A stretch of DNA of 7,686 nucleotides from Lawsonibacter sp. GTDB taxonomy: Bacteria; Bacillota; Clostridia; Oscillospirales; Oscillospiraceae. This document shows positions 1-6,458 of the stretch, piece after piece; position 1 is the stretch's first letter, and every line of letters starts with the position of its first letter. The stretch covers positions 1-7,686 of the forward strand of contig JAAWLY010000100.1 of assembly GCA_022798155.1 (NCBI GenBank), written 5' to 3'. Made by a program: the position numbers and the translations under genes. The notes below the pieces were generated by a model that did not search any database, had not been told where the DNA came from, and worked only from the letters and a program-made list of their open reading frames with translations.

Positions 1-1
1 C

Positions 2-1999
2 CGGGACCTGGGCTTCGAGGTCTATCTGGCGGTGGACGAGTTCTCCTGGTCCAAAAAGGCCCAGCCCCACCTGATCCGCCGGCAGATCGTCAACCTGTCT
101 ATCGCGGGTGACTTCCATGTCCACCTCTTCCCCGACGACATTCCGGTAAACATTGCCAACCCCGCCGACCTGAAGCGGCTGGTGGCGCTGTTCCCCCACC
201 AGCAGGTGTATATTGTGGCGGGCAGCGACGTGGTGGCCAACGCCTCCTCTTACCGGGCAGAGCCGGAGCCCTGGTCCATCCACCAGATGAACCACGTCAT
301 CTTCCACCGGGCGGGAGAGACGGAGCTGCCCGACAAGCTGCCCATCACCGGCGATGTCATTCGCCTGCAGCTGCCCCCCCATCTGGAGGATATCAGCTCC
401 ACCCGCATCCGGGAGAATGTGGACCTGAACCGGGATATCTCCAATTTCATCGACCCGGTAATTCAGGACTTTATCTATCAAAACGGACTATACCTCCGGG
501 ACGGCCAGGACAAACCCATGCTGGGCGCCGGCGATCTGGAATTTCAGTGGGAGGAGGAGCTGAGCGACCAGATGCTCGCCACCCTGTCCGGCATCTGGCC
601 GGAGTGGTCCGGCGCCCTGGCCGCCGCCCAGAGCCTGGGAGACAAGGTACTGATTCTCCGCAGGATGGACAGCGACAGCCCGCTTGGCTACGTGTGCTAC
701 CGGCTGCTGACCACCTCCCAGCTCTTCGACGCTTTGGGAGACAACGAGCTGGCCGACCGCATCCGCCTGCGCTCCGCCGGAGACGTGCTGCTGATTACCG
801 GCCTGGGGACTGACTACACCACCGCTCAGCGCAAGGACCTGGGCCATCTGCTGCTGTGCGAGCTCATCGCCTGGGCCCTGGAGCGGGAGTGCGTCTACTC
901 CGTCTGCCGTCCCCGCAGCGGACAGCTGGGCGCCTCGCTGGACGCCCTGCTGGCCCGGATGGGCTTTGTGGCCCGGGAGGGAAACGCCCCCATCCGCGAG
1001 GTGGACATGCGGGCCCCCACCGTACTGATCCAGAACCTGTCCACCGCCATCCAGGAGCCCTTGAACCGCAATCCCCGGGTACTGTCCGCCGTCCGGCGGG
1101 GACACGAGCGGCTGCAGCTGGCCCTGGCCGGGCTGTATCCCGGCTCCCTGGTGCTCACCCTGTCCTCCGAGGTCATCCACCACCGGCTGCTGAAAAAAAT
1201 CACCGACTACAACCAGGTGCCCGCCGAGCCCACCGTCCCCCGGGTGCTGGGCAAGAGCATGTGCGTCCCCTTCGGCAAGATGCTCCGGGGGCGGATCGTC
1301 CCCAACACAGTGACCAAGACTCTCCACACCGACAAGGTGTTCACCCCCGACCTGAAGAAGAGCACCCTGGAGGCCTTCCCCTACTACGCCCCCATCCCCA
1401 GTCAGGTGCGCACCTTAAAATCCTTCAACCGCCCGGTGATTCTGGTAGACGATCTGATGCACCCTGGTTTCCGCTTCAAAGTGCTGGGGCCCATTCTGAA
1501 AAAGGAAGGTGTCCCCATCCAGGTGGTGCTGGTGGGGGTGCTGTCCGGCTACGGCAAGGACCTGATGCGCACCCTGGACCAGCCGGTGGACGCGGTCTAC
1601 TTCCTGCCCCGGCTGCGCCAGTGGTTTGTAGAGGCCACCCTGTACCCCTTTATCGGGGGCAACACCGTCCGGCGGCCCAGTTCCCCGGTGCCCGGCCTGC
1701 TGCCCGGCATCAACCACATCCTGCCCTACGCCGCCCCCGCCTATATGGAGGAGTGCGGTCGGGAGGCGGTGGTCCGGCTGTCCCGCTCCTGCCTGGAATC
1801 CGCCCTGGACTTGATGCTCGCCCTGGAACAGGAGTACCGCACCCTCTATGGCCGGAACCTGACTTTGTCCCGGCTGCCCGAGGCGGTAATTCTCCCCCTG
1901 TGCCCCGACAAGGGTACCTGCCTGCACTATGATCCCAACCTGTCCGCCTCGGTCTACCTGGAAAACGACCTGGAACAGCTGTTAAGGCAGAATTTGTAA
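2..1999 (+). CDS. Multidomain NadD-like nucleotidyltransferase / GNAT-like / phosphoribosyltransferase-like protein, 5'-truncated
   Basis: The frame is open to the window edge, so the true start and the nucleotide-binding HxGH motif expected at the N-terminus lie upstream. Residues here are numbered from the GTG at 32. Three regions are visible. (a) About 1-155 is NadD/cytidylyltransferase-like: VAGSD at 62-66, and ISSTRIR at 121-127, the C-terminal nucleotide-binding signature of that superfamily. (b) About 185-315 resembles a GNAT acetyltransferase: a strand LLITGLG at 253-259, then DLGHLLLCELIAWAL at 269-283 like motif A, ending LLARMGF. (c) About 345-655 holds VILVDDLMHPGFR at 469-481, close to the PRPP-binding loop of type I phosphoribosyltransferases. 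The nucleotidyltransferase assignment is good; the GNAT and PRTase calls are by motif only. No signal peptide or membrane segment is seen in the visible part, so it is probably cytoplasmic. The substrate is unknown; nicotinate or other nucleotide metabolism is only a guess. It ends 15 bases before the next gene. Confidence 0.72.
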   Translation, partial: RDLGFEVYLAVDEFSWSKKAQPHLIRRQIVNLSIAGDFHVHLFPDDIPVNIANPADLKRLVALFPHQQVYIVAGSDVVANASSYRAEPEPWSIHQMNHVIFHRAGETELPDKLPITGDVIRLQLPPHLEDISSTRIRENVDLNRDISNFIDPVIQDFIYQNGLYLRDGQDKPMLGAGDLEFQWEEELSDQMLATLSGIWPEWSGALAAAQSLGDKVLILRRMDSDSPLGYVCYRLLTTSQLFDALGDNELADRIRLRSAGDVLLITGLGTDYTTAQRKDLGHLLLCELIAWALERECVYSVCRPRSGQLGASLDALLARMGFVAREGNAPIREVDMRAPTVLIQNLSTAIQEPLNRNPRVLSAVRRGHERLQLALAGLYPGSLVLTLSSEVIHHRLLKKITDYNQVPAEPTVPRVLGKSMCVPFGKMLRGRIVPNTVTKTLHTDKVFTPDLKKSTLEAFPYYAPIPSQVRTLKSFNRPVILVDDLMHPGFRFKVLGPILKKEGVPIQVVLVGVLSGYGKDLMRTLDQPVDAVYFLPRLRQWFVEATLYPFIGGNTVRRPSSPVPGLLPGINHILPYAAPAYMEECGREAVVRLSRSCLESALDLMLALEQEYRTLYGRNLTLSRLPEAVILPLCPDKGTCLHYDPNLSASVYLENDLEQLLRQNL

Positions 2000-2014
2000 A
2001 CGGAGGATATAACA

Positions 2015-2695
2015 ATGACCTTGATCGAGCAAGTTGAGCAGGCGTTTGGACCGCCTGAGGAGGAACGAGTCCTGGATTTCCTGGTGCATCGGGAGCTGGC
2101 CGGCTGCGGCGACGATACCGTCCGATGGCTCAGCCTGTTTGAAAAGTGTGCCGGTTGGCGGGAAAAATATTTCCTGTGGGAGGAGAGCACCTATATCGAC
2201 GGTATAAGTGGCTGGAACCTGCAACTGGATGTGTGCAAGGTCCGCCTGCCCGAAAACGGTGAAGATTGGATAGTATATCTCTGCCACATGGCGCTGATGT
2301 TAGTCGTCAGCAACATGTCGATCGGCGAGCGAACCAGCTTGGCGGAGGCCGGGCGAGAAATTGAAAATTTTTCCTGCGGCGACTGGCCCACCGTGGTTGA
2401 GTACCCGGATGGCAGCTACGCAGAACTGACACCGGAGCAGTGGATGGAAGAATTGACCGGATTTTTGAATACATCCTGGGAAGGTTACCGGAAGTTTTCC
2501 AGGAACGCTCCCAGCTACCAAAGAGAGATGGAACAAAATTATCCTAAATTTGACGCTATTTTGGAGCGGCTTACGCAGGAGACAAGCGACTGTGAAGTCG
2601 TGCGTATGAACCGACACGGCGGCGATGAATCCACCTGGTACTTCGCAAGGGCAGAGAATTGCTTTTACGTTGTGCGTGTCACAGATTCTATGTAA
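2015..2695 (+). CDS. Hypothetical protein, 226 residues
   Basis: I do not recognise this family. The ATG is preceded by GGAGG at 2002-2006, eight bases upstream, so the start is well supported. The gap to the preceding stop is only 15 bases, suggesting co-transcription. The protein is acidic and soluble-looking, with many Trp, Glu and aromatic residues. It has no signal peptide; the hydrophobic stretch at about 89-100 (HMALMLVVSNMS) is too short and polar for a convincing membrane helix. The C-terminus (about 190-226) alternates charged and aromatic residues and ends in a probable beta strand (FYVVRV). Base composition falls to about 40% GC near 2521-2580, well below its neighbours, which could mean recent acquisition. 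Small acidic orphans of this look include immunity-type and SMI1-like proteins, but no diagnostic motif supports that here. Confidence 0.8.
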   Translation: MTLIEQVEQAFGPPEEERVLDFLVHRELAGCGDDTVRWLSLFEKCAGWREKYFLWEESTYIDGISGWNLQLDVCKVRLPENGEDWIVYLCHMALMLVVSNMSIGERTSLAEAGREIENFSCGDWPTVVEYPDGSYAELTPEQWMEELTGFLNTSWEGYRKFSRNAPSYQREMEQNYPKFDAILERLTQETSDCEVVRMNRHGGDESTWYFARAENCFYVVRVTDSM

Positions 2696-2718
2696 CGGCA
2701 AGGACGTTTTAAGAAGCG

Positions 2719-2852
2719 CCAAAGTCCCCCTTGCAAAAGGGGGTGCCCCGCAGGGGCGGGGGGATTCTGATTACAGGGAATTTCTGATAATCCGGAATCC
2801 CCCAGTCATCGCCTACGGCGGTGCCAGCCCCCTTTAACAAGGGGGCCTTTGG
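2719..2852. repeat. MITE-like palindromic repeat element with five hairpins
   Basis: The ends are inverted copies: CCAAAGTCCCCCTTGCAAAA at the left against CCAAAGGCCCCCTTGTTAAA read from the right on the other strand. Inside lie successive hairpins: CCCCCTT/AAGGGGG (2726-2743), GCCCC/GGGGC (2745-2757), GGGGGATTC/GAATCCCCC (2759-2803), CGCC/GGCG (2810-2820) and a second CCCCCTT/AAGGGGG (2828-2845). There is no convincing coding capacity; the short open frame crossing it is incidental. This architecture is that of a small non-autonomous mobile or REP-type element. Similar CCCCCTT-hairpin repeats occur, from general recollection, in GC-rich gut Clostridia. I see no clear target-site duplication. 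On RNA it would fold strongly and may limit read-through between its neighbours. Confidence 0.7.
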
Positions 2853-2882
2853 AGGAAATTTAAAACCGGAAGTGATATCATC

Positions 2883-4184
2883 ATGTATTATTACAATTAC
2901 AAGGGTGCAAATCTGGTCTCCGTCACCCCTGAGAAGAATCTAGGCCCGGAAATTGAGCCGGTAACCCAGGGCCATCTGTTTGCCGTTGTCCCCGGCGACC
3001 CGGTGCTGGGCCGGGGGAGCTTTAAGGTTACCCACCCCGGCCAGCTGCTGGCCAGCCACGGCCTGGAGGTGCTGGACGCCTCCCGCCTGCCCGATCTGAA
3101 CAGCGAATTTCCCTGGGGGGAGGCCCTGATGCCTCCGCTGGACTGCCGGCCCATCCCCCTGATGGTGGATGAGAATGTGGAGCGGGCCATCGCCGGCGGC
3201 CGGCTCACCGCCGTCAACACCAGCCGCCCCGGCTGGGAGGACATTCTGCACTGGTCCCCCAATCCCGGCAAGAAGCGGGTGAACATCCTGGCCATCGGCG
3301 ACGTAGGCTCCACCCTGCTCACCGGGCTGAAGCTGCTGGGGGGGGACGTGATCTCCTCCATCGGCATCTGCGATCTGTCCGACCAGATCACCGCCCGGTG
3401 GGAGTTTGAGATGGGTCAGATCAACCTGCCCTGGCAGTACGACGTCTTCCCTGAGGTGGAGGTGGTCACTCCAGACCAGCTCTTTGACTGCGACATGTTT
3501 GTCTTTGTGGCCTCCAAGGGCATCCCTCCGGTGGGCTCCCAGATCAAGGACGTGCGTATGGCCCAGTTCGAGGCCAACGCGGGCATTGTGAAGCACTACG
3601 CTAAAATGGCCCGGGAGAAGGGGTTTCAGGGACTGTGGTGCGCCGTCTCCGACCCGGTGGACCCCCTGGCCAAGACCGCCTATCTGGAGAGCAACCGGGA
3701 CGAGAACGGCGTTTTTGACGGCCGGGGCCTGCGGCCCGAGCAGATCCAAGGCTTTGGCCTGGGGGTGATGAACGCCCGGGCGGCCTACTTCGCCAAGCGG
3801 AACTCCAGGCTGGCCTCCTTCCTCACCGAGGGCCGCTCCTTCGGCCCTCACGGCACCGGGCTGTGGATTGCCAACTCCATTGACCACTACGATGAAGAAA
3901 TTTCCGCGGAGCTGACCCGCCTCACCGTCACCGCCAACCTGAAAATGCGGGAGATTGGCTTCAAACCCTATGTGGCCCCCGCCCTGTCCTCCGGGGCGCT
4001 GTCCCTGCTGCTCACCCTCCGGGGGGAGTGGCACTGCGGGTCGGTGTTCCTGGACGGGGTCTATATGGGGGTCAAAAACCGCTATACCCCCGCCGGAATT
4101 GAGACCGAGCTGCTGCCCCGCATCCCCGACCCCCTCTTCGGCCACATCCAGGAGGCAGCGGATCACCTCAAGAGCATTATTTAA
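2883..4184 (+). CDS. Lactate/malate dehydrogenase-like NAD-dependent oxidoreductase with N-terminal extension
   Basis: At 433 residues it is longer than ordinary LDH/MDH proteins (about 310-330), because about 130 residues precede the Rossmann fold. The dinucleotide loop is at 133-145 (VNILAIGDVGSTL, a Gly-x-x-Gly variant of GxGxxG). An acidic residue ends the second strand (CDLSD, D164), favouring NAD over NADP. VFVASKG (207-213) sits where LDH has its A-S-A-G strand, and VSDPVD (255-260) replaces the family's N-P-V-D. GLGVMNARAAYFAKR (292-306) matches the helix after it, and FGPHGTG (320-326) supplies a catalytic-histidine candidate, H323. The substrate cannot be read. The start follows a weak GGAAGTG (2868-2874) eight bases upstream; the GGAGG at 2851-2855 is too distant. 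It is 12 bases upstream of a flavoprotein gene and probably co-transcribed with it. Family membership is fairly sure, function is not. Confidence 0.78.
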   Translation: MYYYNYKGANLVSVTPEKNLGPEIEPVTQGHLFAVVPGDPVLGRGSFKVTHPGQLLASHGLEVLDASRLPDLNSEFPWGEALMPPLDCRPIPLMVDENVERAIAGGRLTAVNTSRPGWEDILHWSPNPGKKRVNILAIGDVGSTLLTGLKLLGGDVISSIGICDLSDQITARWEFEMGQINLPWQYDVFPEVEVVTPDQLFDCDMFVFVASKGIPPVGSQIKDVRMAQFEANAGIVKHYAKMAREKGFQGLWCAVSDPVDPLAKTAYLESNRDENGVFDGRGLRPEQIQGFGLGVMNARAAYFAKRNSRLASFLTEGRSFGPHGTGLWIANSIDHYDEEISAELTRLTVTANLKMREIGFKPYVAPALSSGALSLLLTLRGEWHCGSVFLDGVYMGVKNRYTPAGIETELLPRIPDPLFGHIQEAADHLKSII

Positions 4185-4196
4185 GAAGGTGGAACC

Positions 4197-5255
4197 ATGT
4201 CCATTACCCTCATTCATCCCACCCCCGACTCCGGCTGGGCGGGCCAGCGGCTGGACAGCATTTTAAAGCGGGCCCTGGCGGGCCGGGAGGTCCGCACCGT
4301 GCGGACCGCGGCGGAGCTGTCCGGCCTGGAGGGGCAGCGCCTGCTGCTGGCCCTGCCCCTGGGGGACACCGGGGTCAACCTGGAGTATATGCGCTTGCTG
4401 GTCCGGCTGCGGAAAGAGCCCGGCCTCCTCCAAGGCTGCACCGGCGGGCTGATTGTGGACGGGGCGGGGGAGCTGTACACCAAGTCCGCCGCCGCCGAGG
4501 CGGCCCTGGCCCTGAACATGGCGGGCTGCGCCCTGGTGGGCCGGCCCCTGGTGGAGGGCACCGGGTCGTTGAAAAACTTTACCGTCCAGGCCAAGAACCT
4601 GGGAGTGGGGCTGATGGAGGCCTACCGCCACGCCGCCGCCGAGCTGGCCGACCAGGTGGAGTGCTTCGCCTTCCCCCAAAAGGAGCGGCCCGAGGTTCTG
4701 GTCCTCCACGCCTCCAGCCACCACACCTCCAACACCATGGACCTGTGGTCCCAGGTGCGGGAGCGGGTGGAGGGCCGGTGTACCGTCCGTGAAATCGGCC
4801 TGCGCAATGGCACTCTGTCCGATTGCTCCGGCTGCCCCTACACCATGTGCCTCCACTTCGGCGAGCAGGGGGGGTGCTTCTACGGCGGTGTGATGCAGGA
4901 CGAGGTCTACCCCGCCGTCCGGGCGGCAGACGCCCTGGTGCTGCTGTGCCCCAACTACAACGACGCCCTGTCCGCCAACCTCACCGCCTGCATCAATCGG
5001 CTCACCGCCCTCTTCCGCCAGACCCGGTTCTACGACAAGGCGGTATTTGCCATCGTAGTCTCCGGCTACTCTGGGGGAGATGTGATGGCCCGGCAGGCCA
5101 TTTCCGCCATGAATATGAACAAGTCCTTTTACCTCCCCCCCAGATTCGCCCTCATTGAGACGGCCAATAACCCCGGCCAGGCCCTGGCCCTCCCCGGCAT
5201 CCAGGAGCGGCTGGAGAACTTTGCCTGGAATATTCTGGACACCCTGTGTCTATAA
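4197..5255 (+). CDS. Flavodoxin/NADPH-dependent FMN reductase-like protein with four-Cys motif
   Basis: The C-terminal half (about 166-350) is a flavodoxin-like fold. VLVLHASSHHTSNT (167-180) fits the strand and Ser/Thr-rich FMN phosphate loop of the NADPH-dependent FMN reductase family. CPNYNDALSANL (251-262) and the strand FAIVVSGYSGG (284-294) match later flavin-contacting segments. C210, C213, C218 and C227 form CX2CX4CX8C, reminiscent of iron-sulfur flavoproteins, so an Fe-S cluster or a metal site is possible. The first 160 residues are an extra domain I do not recognise; it is Leu/Ala/Gly-rich with a segment at 80-125 (GGLIVDGAGELY, then CALVGRPLVEG). No signal peptide is seen. GAAGGTGG (4185-4192) precedes the ATG and the gap to the dehydrogenase is 12 bases. 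An electron-transfer partner role for that dehydrogenase is inference. A bidirectional terminator follows immediately. Confidence 0.8.
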   Translation: MSITLIHPTPDSGWAGQRLDSILKRALAGREVRTVRTAAELSGLEGQRLLLALPLGDTGVNLEYMRLLVRLRKEPGLLQGCTGGLIVDGAGELYTKSAAAEAALALNMAGCALVGRPLVEGTGSLKNFTVQAKNLGVGLMEAYRHAAAELADQVECFAFPQKERPEVLVLHASSHHTSNTMDLWSQVRERVEGRCTVREIGLRNGTLSDCSGCPYTMCLHFGEQGGCFYGGVMQDEVYPAVRAADALVLLCPNYNDALSANLTACINRLTALFRQTRFYDKAVFAIVVSGYSGGDVMARQAISAMNMNKSFYLPPRFALIETANNPGQALALPGIQERLENFAWNILDTLCL

Positions 5256-5257
5256 AG

Positions 5258-5291
5258 AAAAGCCCTCCGGCCACAGCCGGAGGGCTTTTTC
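5258..5291. terminator. Bidirectional rho-independent terminator
   Basis: An 11-bp perfect stem (5261-5271 with 5276-5286, AGCCCTCCGGC / GCCGGAGGGCT) with a CACA loop is flanked by an A run on the left and a T run on the right. It therefore works in both directions. It lies between the stop of the flavoprotein gene (5255) and the stop of the convergent peptidase gene (5292), and can end both transcripts. Confidence 0.93.
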
Positions 5292-6047
5292 TCAGTTCAG
5301 ATACTCTCTGGGGTCCACGGGCTGGCCGTTCAGGATGGTCTCCAGGTGAATGTGGGAGTCCACCCCCACCTCGGCGATGGCGGTGGAGCCCACCGTTCCC
5401 AATACGCCGCCGATCTCCACCAGGTCGCCGGCCTCCACGGCCACCTCCTCGTTCAGGTTGCAGTACCAGGACTGGAGCCCGCCGCCGTGGTCCACCACCA
5501 CGGTGGTGCCCATCAGGCCGTCTTTATAGACTTGGTCCACGGTGCCCGCGCTGATAGACAGCACGTTGACTCCCTGGGCGGCAGCGATATCCAGCCCGCC
5601 GTGGGTACGCCAGTCCTCCATGGTGGGGTCCAGAGACAAGGTCTCCACGCTGAAGTCCCGCAGCACCGCACCCTGCACCGGCCAGGTAAACACCTTTGAC
5701 AGGGTCTCCCCGCTGTTCTGAGCTTCCGGCTCGGGTTCGCTCTCCTTCACAGGCTCCGGGTCATCCGGCTGAACGGGAGTCTTTATCTCCGTCTTCGGCG
5801 CTGTGGGAGTTTTCACGGTCTCCCGCTCATCCGGAACAGGGACGGAGGGCTGCACCACGCTGTGATCCGGAATGGTAACGGAGGCGTCACCCCCCGCCGG
5901 CTCGGCGGCGCGGGTGCCCCCCAAAACGGTCTGCAGCAGATAATAGCCCGAAATTCCTATGGTGGCGACACACAGGAACAGGACGATGTAAAAGCCCTTT
6001 CCCATGGCAAAATCGCCCAACTTGTTCAAAAAGCTCCGGTTTTTCAA
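5292..6047 (-). CDS. spoIIQ: SpoIIQ-like M23 (LytM-fold) membrane-anchored sporulation protein
   Basis: SpoIIQ is a forespore membrane protein that pairs across the intermembrane space with SpoIIIAH during engulfment. This 251-residue protein has that layout: a short basic N-terminus, one membrane segment at about 19-43, a Pro/Glu-rich linker (50-115) and a LytM domain (about 120-251). The zinc ligands of M23 peptidases are all present: H149 and D153 (HGGLD) and H234 within HIH (232-234), plus a DHGGG strand end at 186-190. The catalytic His expected in the Y-x-H-L motif is Asn (YCNL, N197). The TTG start at 6047 is chosen for the GGAGGTGG (6052-6059) upstream; an in-frame ATG at codon 15 has no good site. 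A forespore-type promoter lies upstream. The gene stands alone, with no stage-II sporulation neighbours, so another M23 protein remains possible. Confidence 0.83.
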   Translation of the reverse strand: MKNRSFLNKLGDFAMGKGFYIVLFLCVATIGISGYYLLQTVLGGTRAAEPAGGDASVTIPDHSVVQPSVPVPDERETVKTPTAPKTEIKTPVQPDDPEPVKESEPEPEAQNSGETLSKVFTWPVQGAVLRDFSVETLSLDPTMEDWRTHGGLDIAAAQGVNVLSISAGTVDQVYKDGLMGTTVVVDHGGGLQSWYCNLNEEVAVEAGDLVEIGGVLGTVGSTAIAEVGVDSHIHLETILNGQPVDPREYLN

Positions 6048-6051
6048 AAAA

Positions 6052-6059
6052 CCACCTCC
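6052..6059 (-). promoter_or_regulatory. Ribosome binding site fixing the TTG start of the SpoIIQ-like gene
   Basis: Read on the minus strand this is GGAGGTGG followed by TTTT and then TTG. It is close to ideal and decides for the TTG at 6047 over the downstream ATG at 6005. Confidence 0.8.
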
Positions 6060-6065
6060 ACAGCC

Positions 6066-6095
6066 TATTTTGGACAGCCTGGGAGACGGTTATAC
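6066..6095 (-). promoter_or_regulatory. Candidate forespore (sigma-F/sigma-G type) promoter
   Basis: On the minus strand GTATA (6095-6091) is followed after 15 bases by GTCCAAAATA (6075-6066). From what is known of Bacillus sigma-F promoters (G-C/T-ATA, about 15-16 bases, then GG-N2-A-N-A-A/T-T-A/G) the -10 region matches at all but the second G. Read as a sigma-G site it gives GTATA, 18 bases, CAAAATA. This fits a gene that acts in the forespore. The implied start site lies almost at the ribosome binding site, giving a very short leader. Confidence 0.62.
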
Positions 6096-6133
6096 ATGGC
6101 AGCTGAAAATCTTTGAAAATTTCAAAAAGGGAA

Positions 6134-6162
6134 TTGACAAACAAGAAACAATGGGGTAATAT
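6134..6162 (+). promoter_or_regulatory. Sigma-A type promoter for the T-box / acetolactate synthase transcript
   Basis: A perfect -35 TTGACA (6134-6139) and a -10 TAATAT (6157-6162) are 17 bases apart. A perfect TATAAT at 6160-6165 overlaps but would need a 20-base spacer. Transcription would start near 6169-6172, just before stem I of the T-box. Confidence 0.85.
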
Positions 6163-6170
6163 AATTTGAA

Positions 6171-6431
6171 ATCATCAAAAAATGCGATGATCGGGATAGT
6201 AGGCTTGTCTGGATCTGAAGAGAGGGTGCGGCTGGTGTAAGCACCTGTGAAAGACCTCCTGCCGAACCTCACCCGTGAGCGGTCCATCTGAACCGGCGGA
6301 CGCCGCAGTAGGTTGGAACGGCCTCCCGCCGTTACCGGGCAATAAGCGCATGGCGGCAGGCCATGAATTTAGGTGGTACCACGGAGTATTTGGCTTCGTC
6401 CTATTCAAATTAGGATGGAGCTTTTTGTTTT
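6171..6431 (+). promoter_or_regulatory. T-box riboswitch, leucine specifier (CUC)
   Basis: This leader senses uncharged tRNA and controls transcription of the gene below it. Stem I begins near 6184 with a K-turn-like GATGA/TGAGC pairing. The specifier loop has ATAGTA (6196-6201) opposite GAACCTCA (6264-6271), closed by CGGG/CCCG below and GGC/GCC above. The codon is CTC at 6268-6270, for Leu. The distal loop carries the conserved GGTGTAAGC (6234-6242). A stem III candidate pairs 6320-6330 with 6352-6362. The T-box itself is at 6366-6384 (TTTAGGTGGTACCACGG). Its bulge TGGT (6374-6377) would pair with ACCA, meaning an A discriminator, as tRNA-Leu has. The antiterminator pairs TAGG (6370-6373) with CCTA (6400-6403) and ACGGAG (6381-6386) with CTTCGT (6394-6399), leaving the classic 7-base bulge. 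Uncharged tRNA-Leu should switch the gene on. Confidence 0.95.
6392..6431 (+). terminator. Intrinsic terminator of the T-box leader
   Basis: GGCTTCGTCCTA (6392-6403) pairs with TAGGATGGAGCT (6411-6422), with G-U and A-C irregularities, followed by a T-rich tract to 6431. Its 5' arm is shared with the antiterminator, so the two structures exclude each other. Confidence 0.9.
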
Positions 6432-6458
6432 GTCCTGGACCAACGGAGGTGACGTTCC

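Noticed and set aside
856..1932. A 358-codon plus-strand frame and several minus-strand frames across 488-2015
   Set aside because: Their translations are Pro/Arg/Gly- or Gly/Gln/Val-rich low complexity typical of shadow frames, and they overlap the well-supported multidomain gene.
2625..2837. Short 70-codon frame spanning the end of the orphan gene and the repeat
   Set aside because: It mostly translates the hairpin element, overlaps the orphan gene's 3' end and has no supporting ribosome binding site.
2719..2852. Repeat region considered as a CRISPR array or a simple terminator
   Set aside because: There are no regularly spaced direct repeats, and the five different hairpins with matching outer ends fit a MITE-like element better than a single terminator with a T tract.
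2940..4217. A 425-codon open frame on the minus strand
   Set aside because: It is the antisense shadow of the dehydrogenase gene in GC-rich DNA; the translation is Gly/His/Gln-rich low complexity without recognisable motifs.
6003..6005. ATG at codon 15 as an alternative start for the SpoIIQ-like gene
   Set aside because: It lacks a good ribosome binding site, whereas the TTG at 6047 has GGAGGTGG at proper spacing. The very short leader implied for the TTG keeps this alternative slightly open.
6160..6165. Perfect TATAAT as the -10 of the T-box promoter
   Set aside because: It would give a 20-base spacer to TTGACA; the overlapping TAATAT at 17 bases is more plausible.
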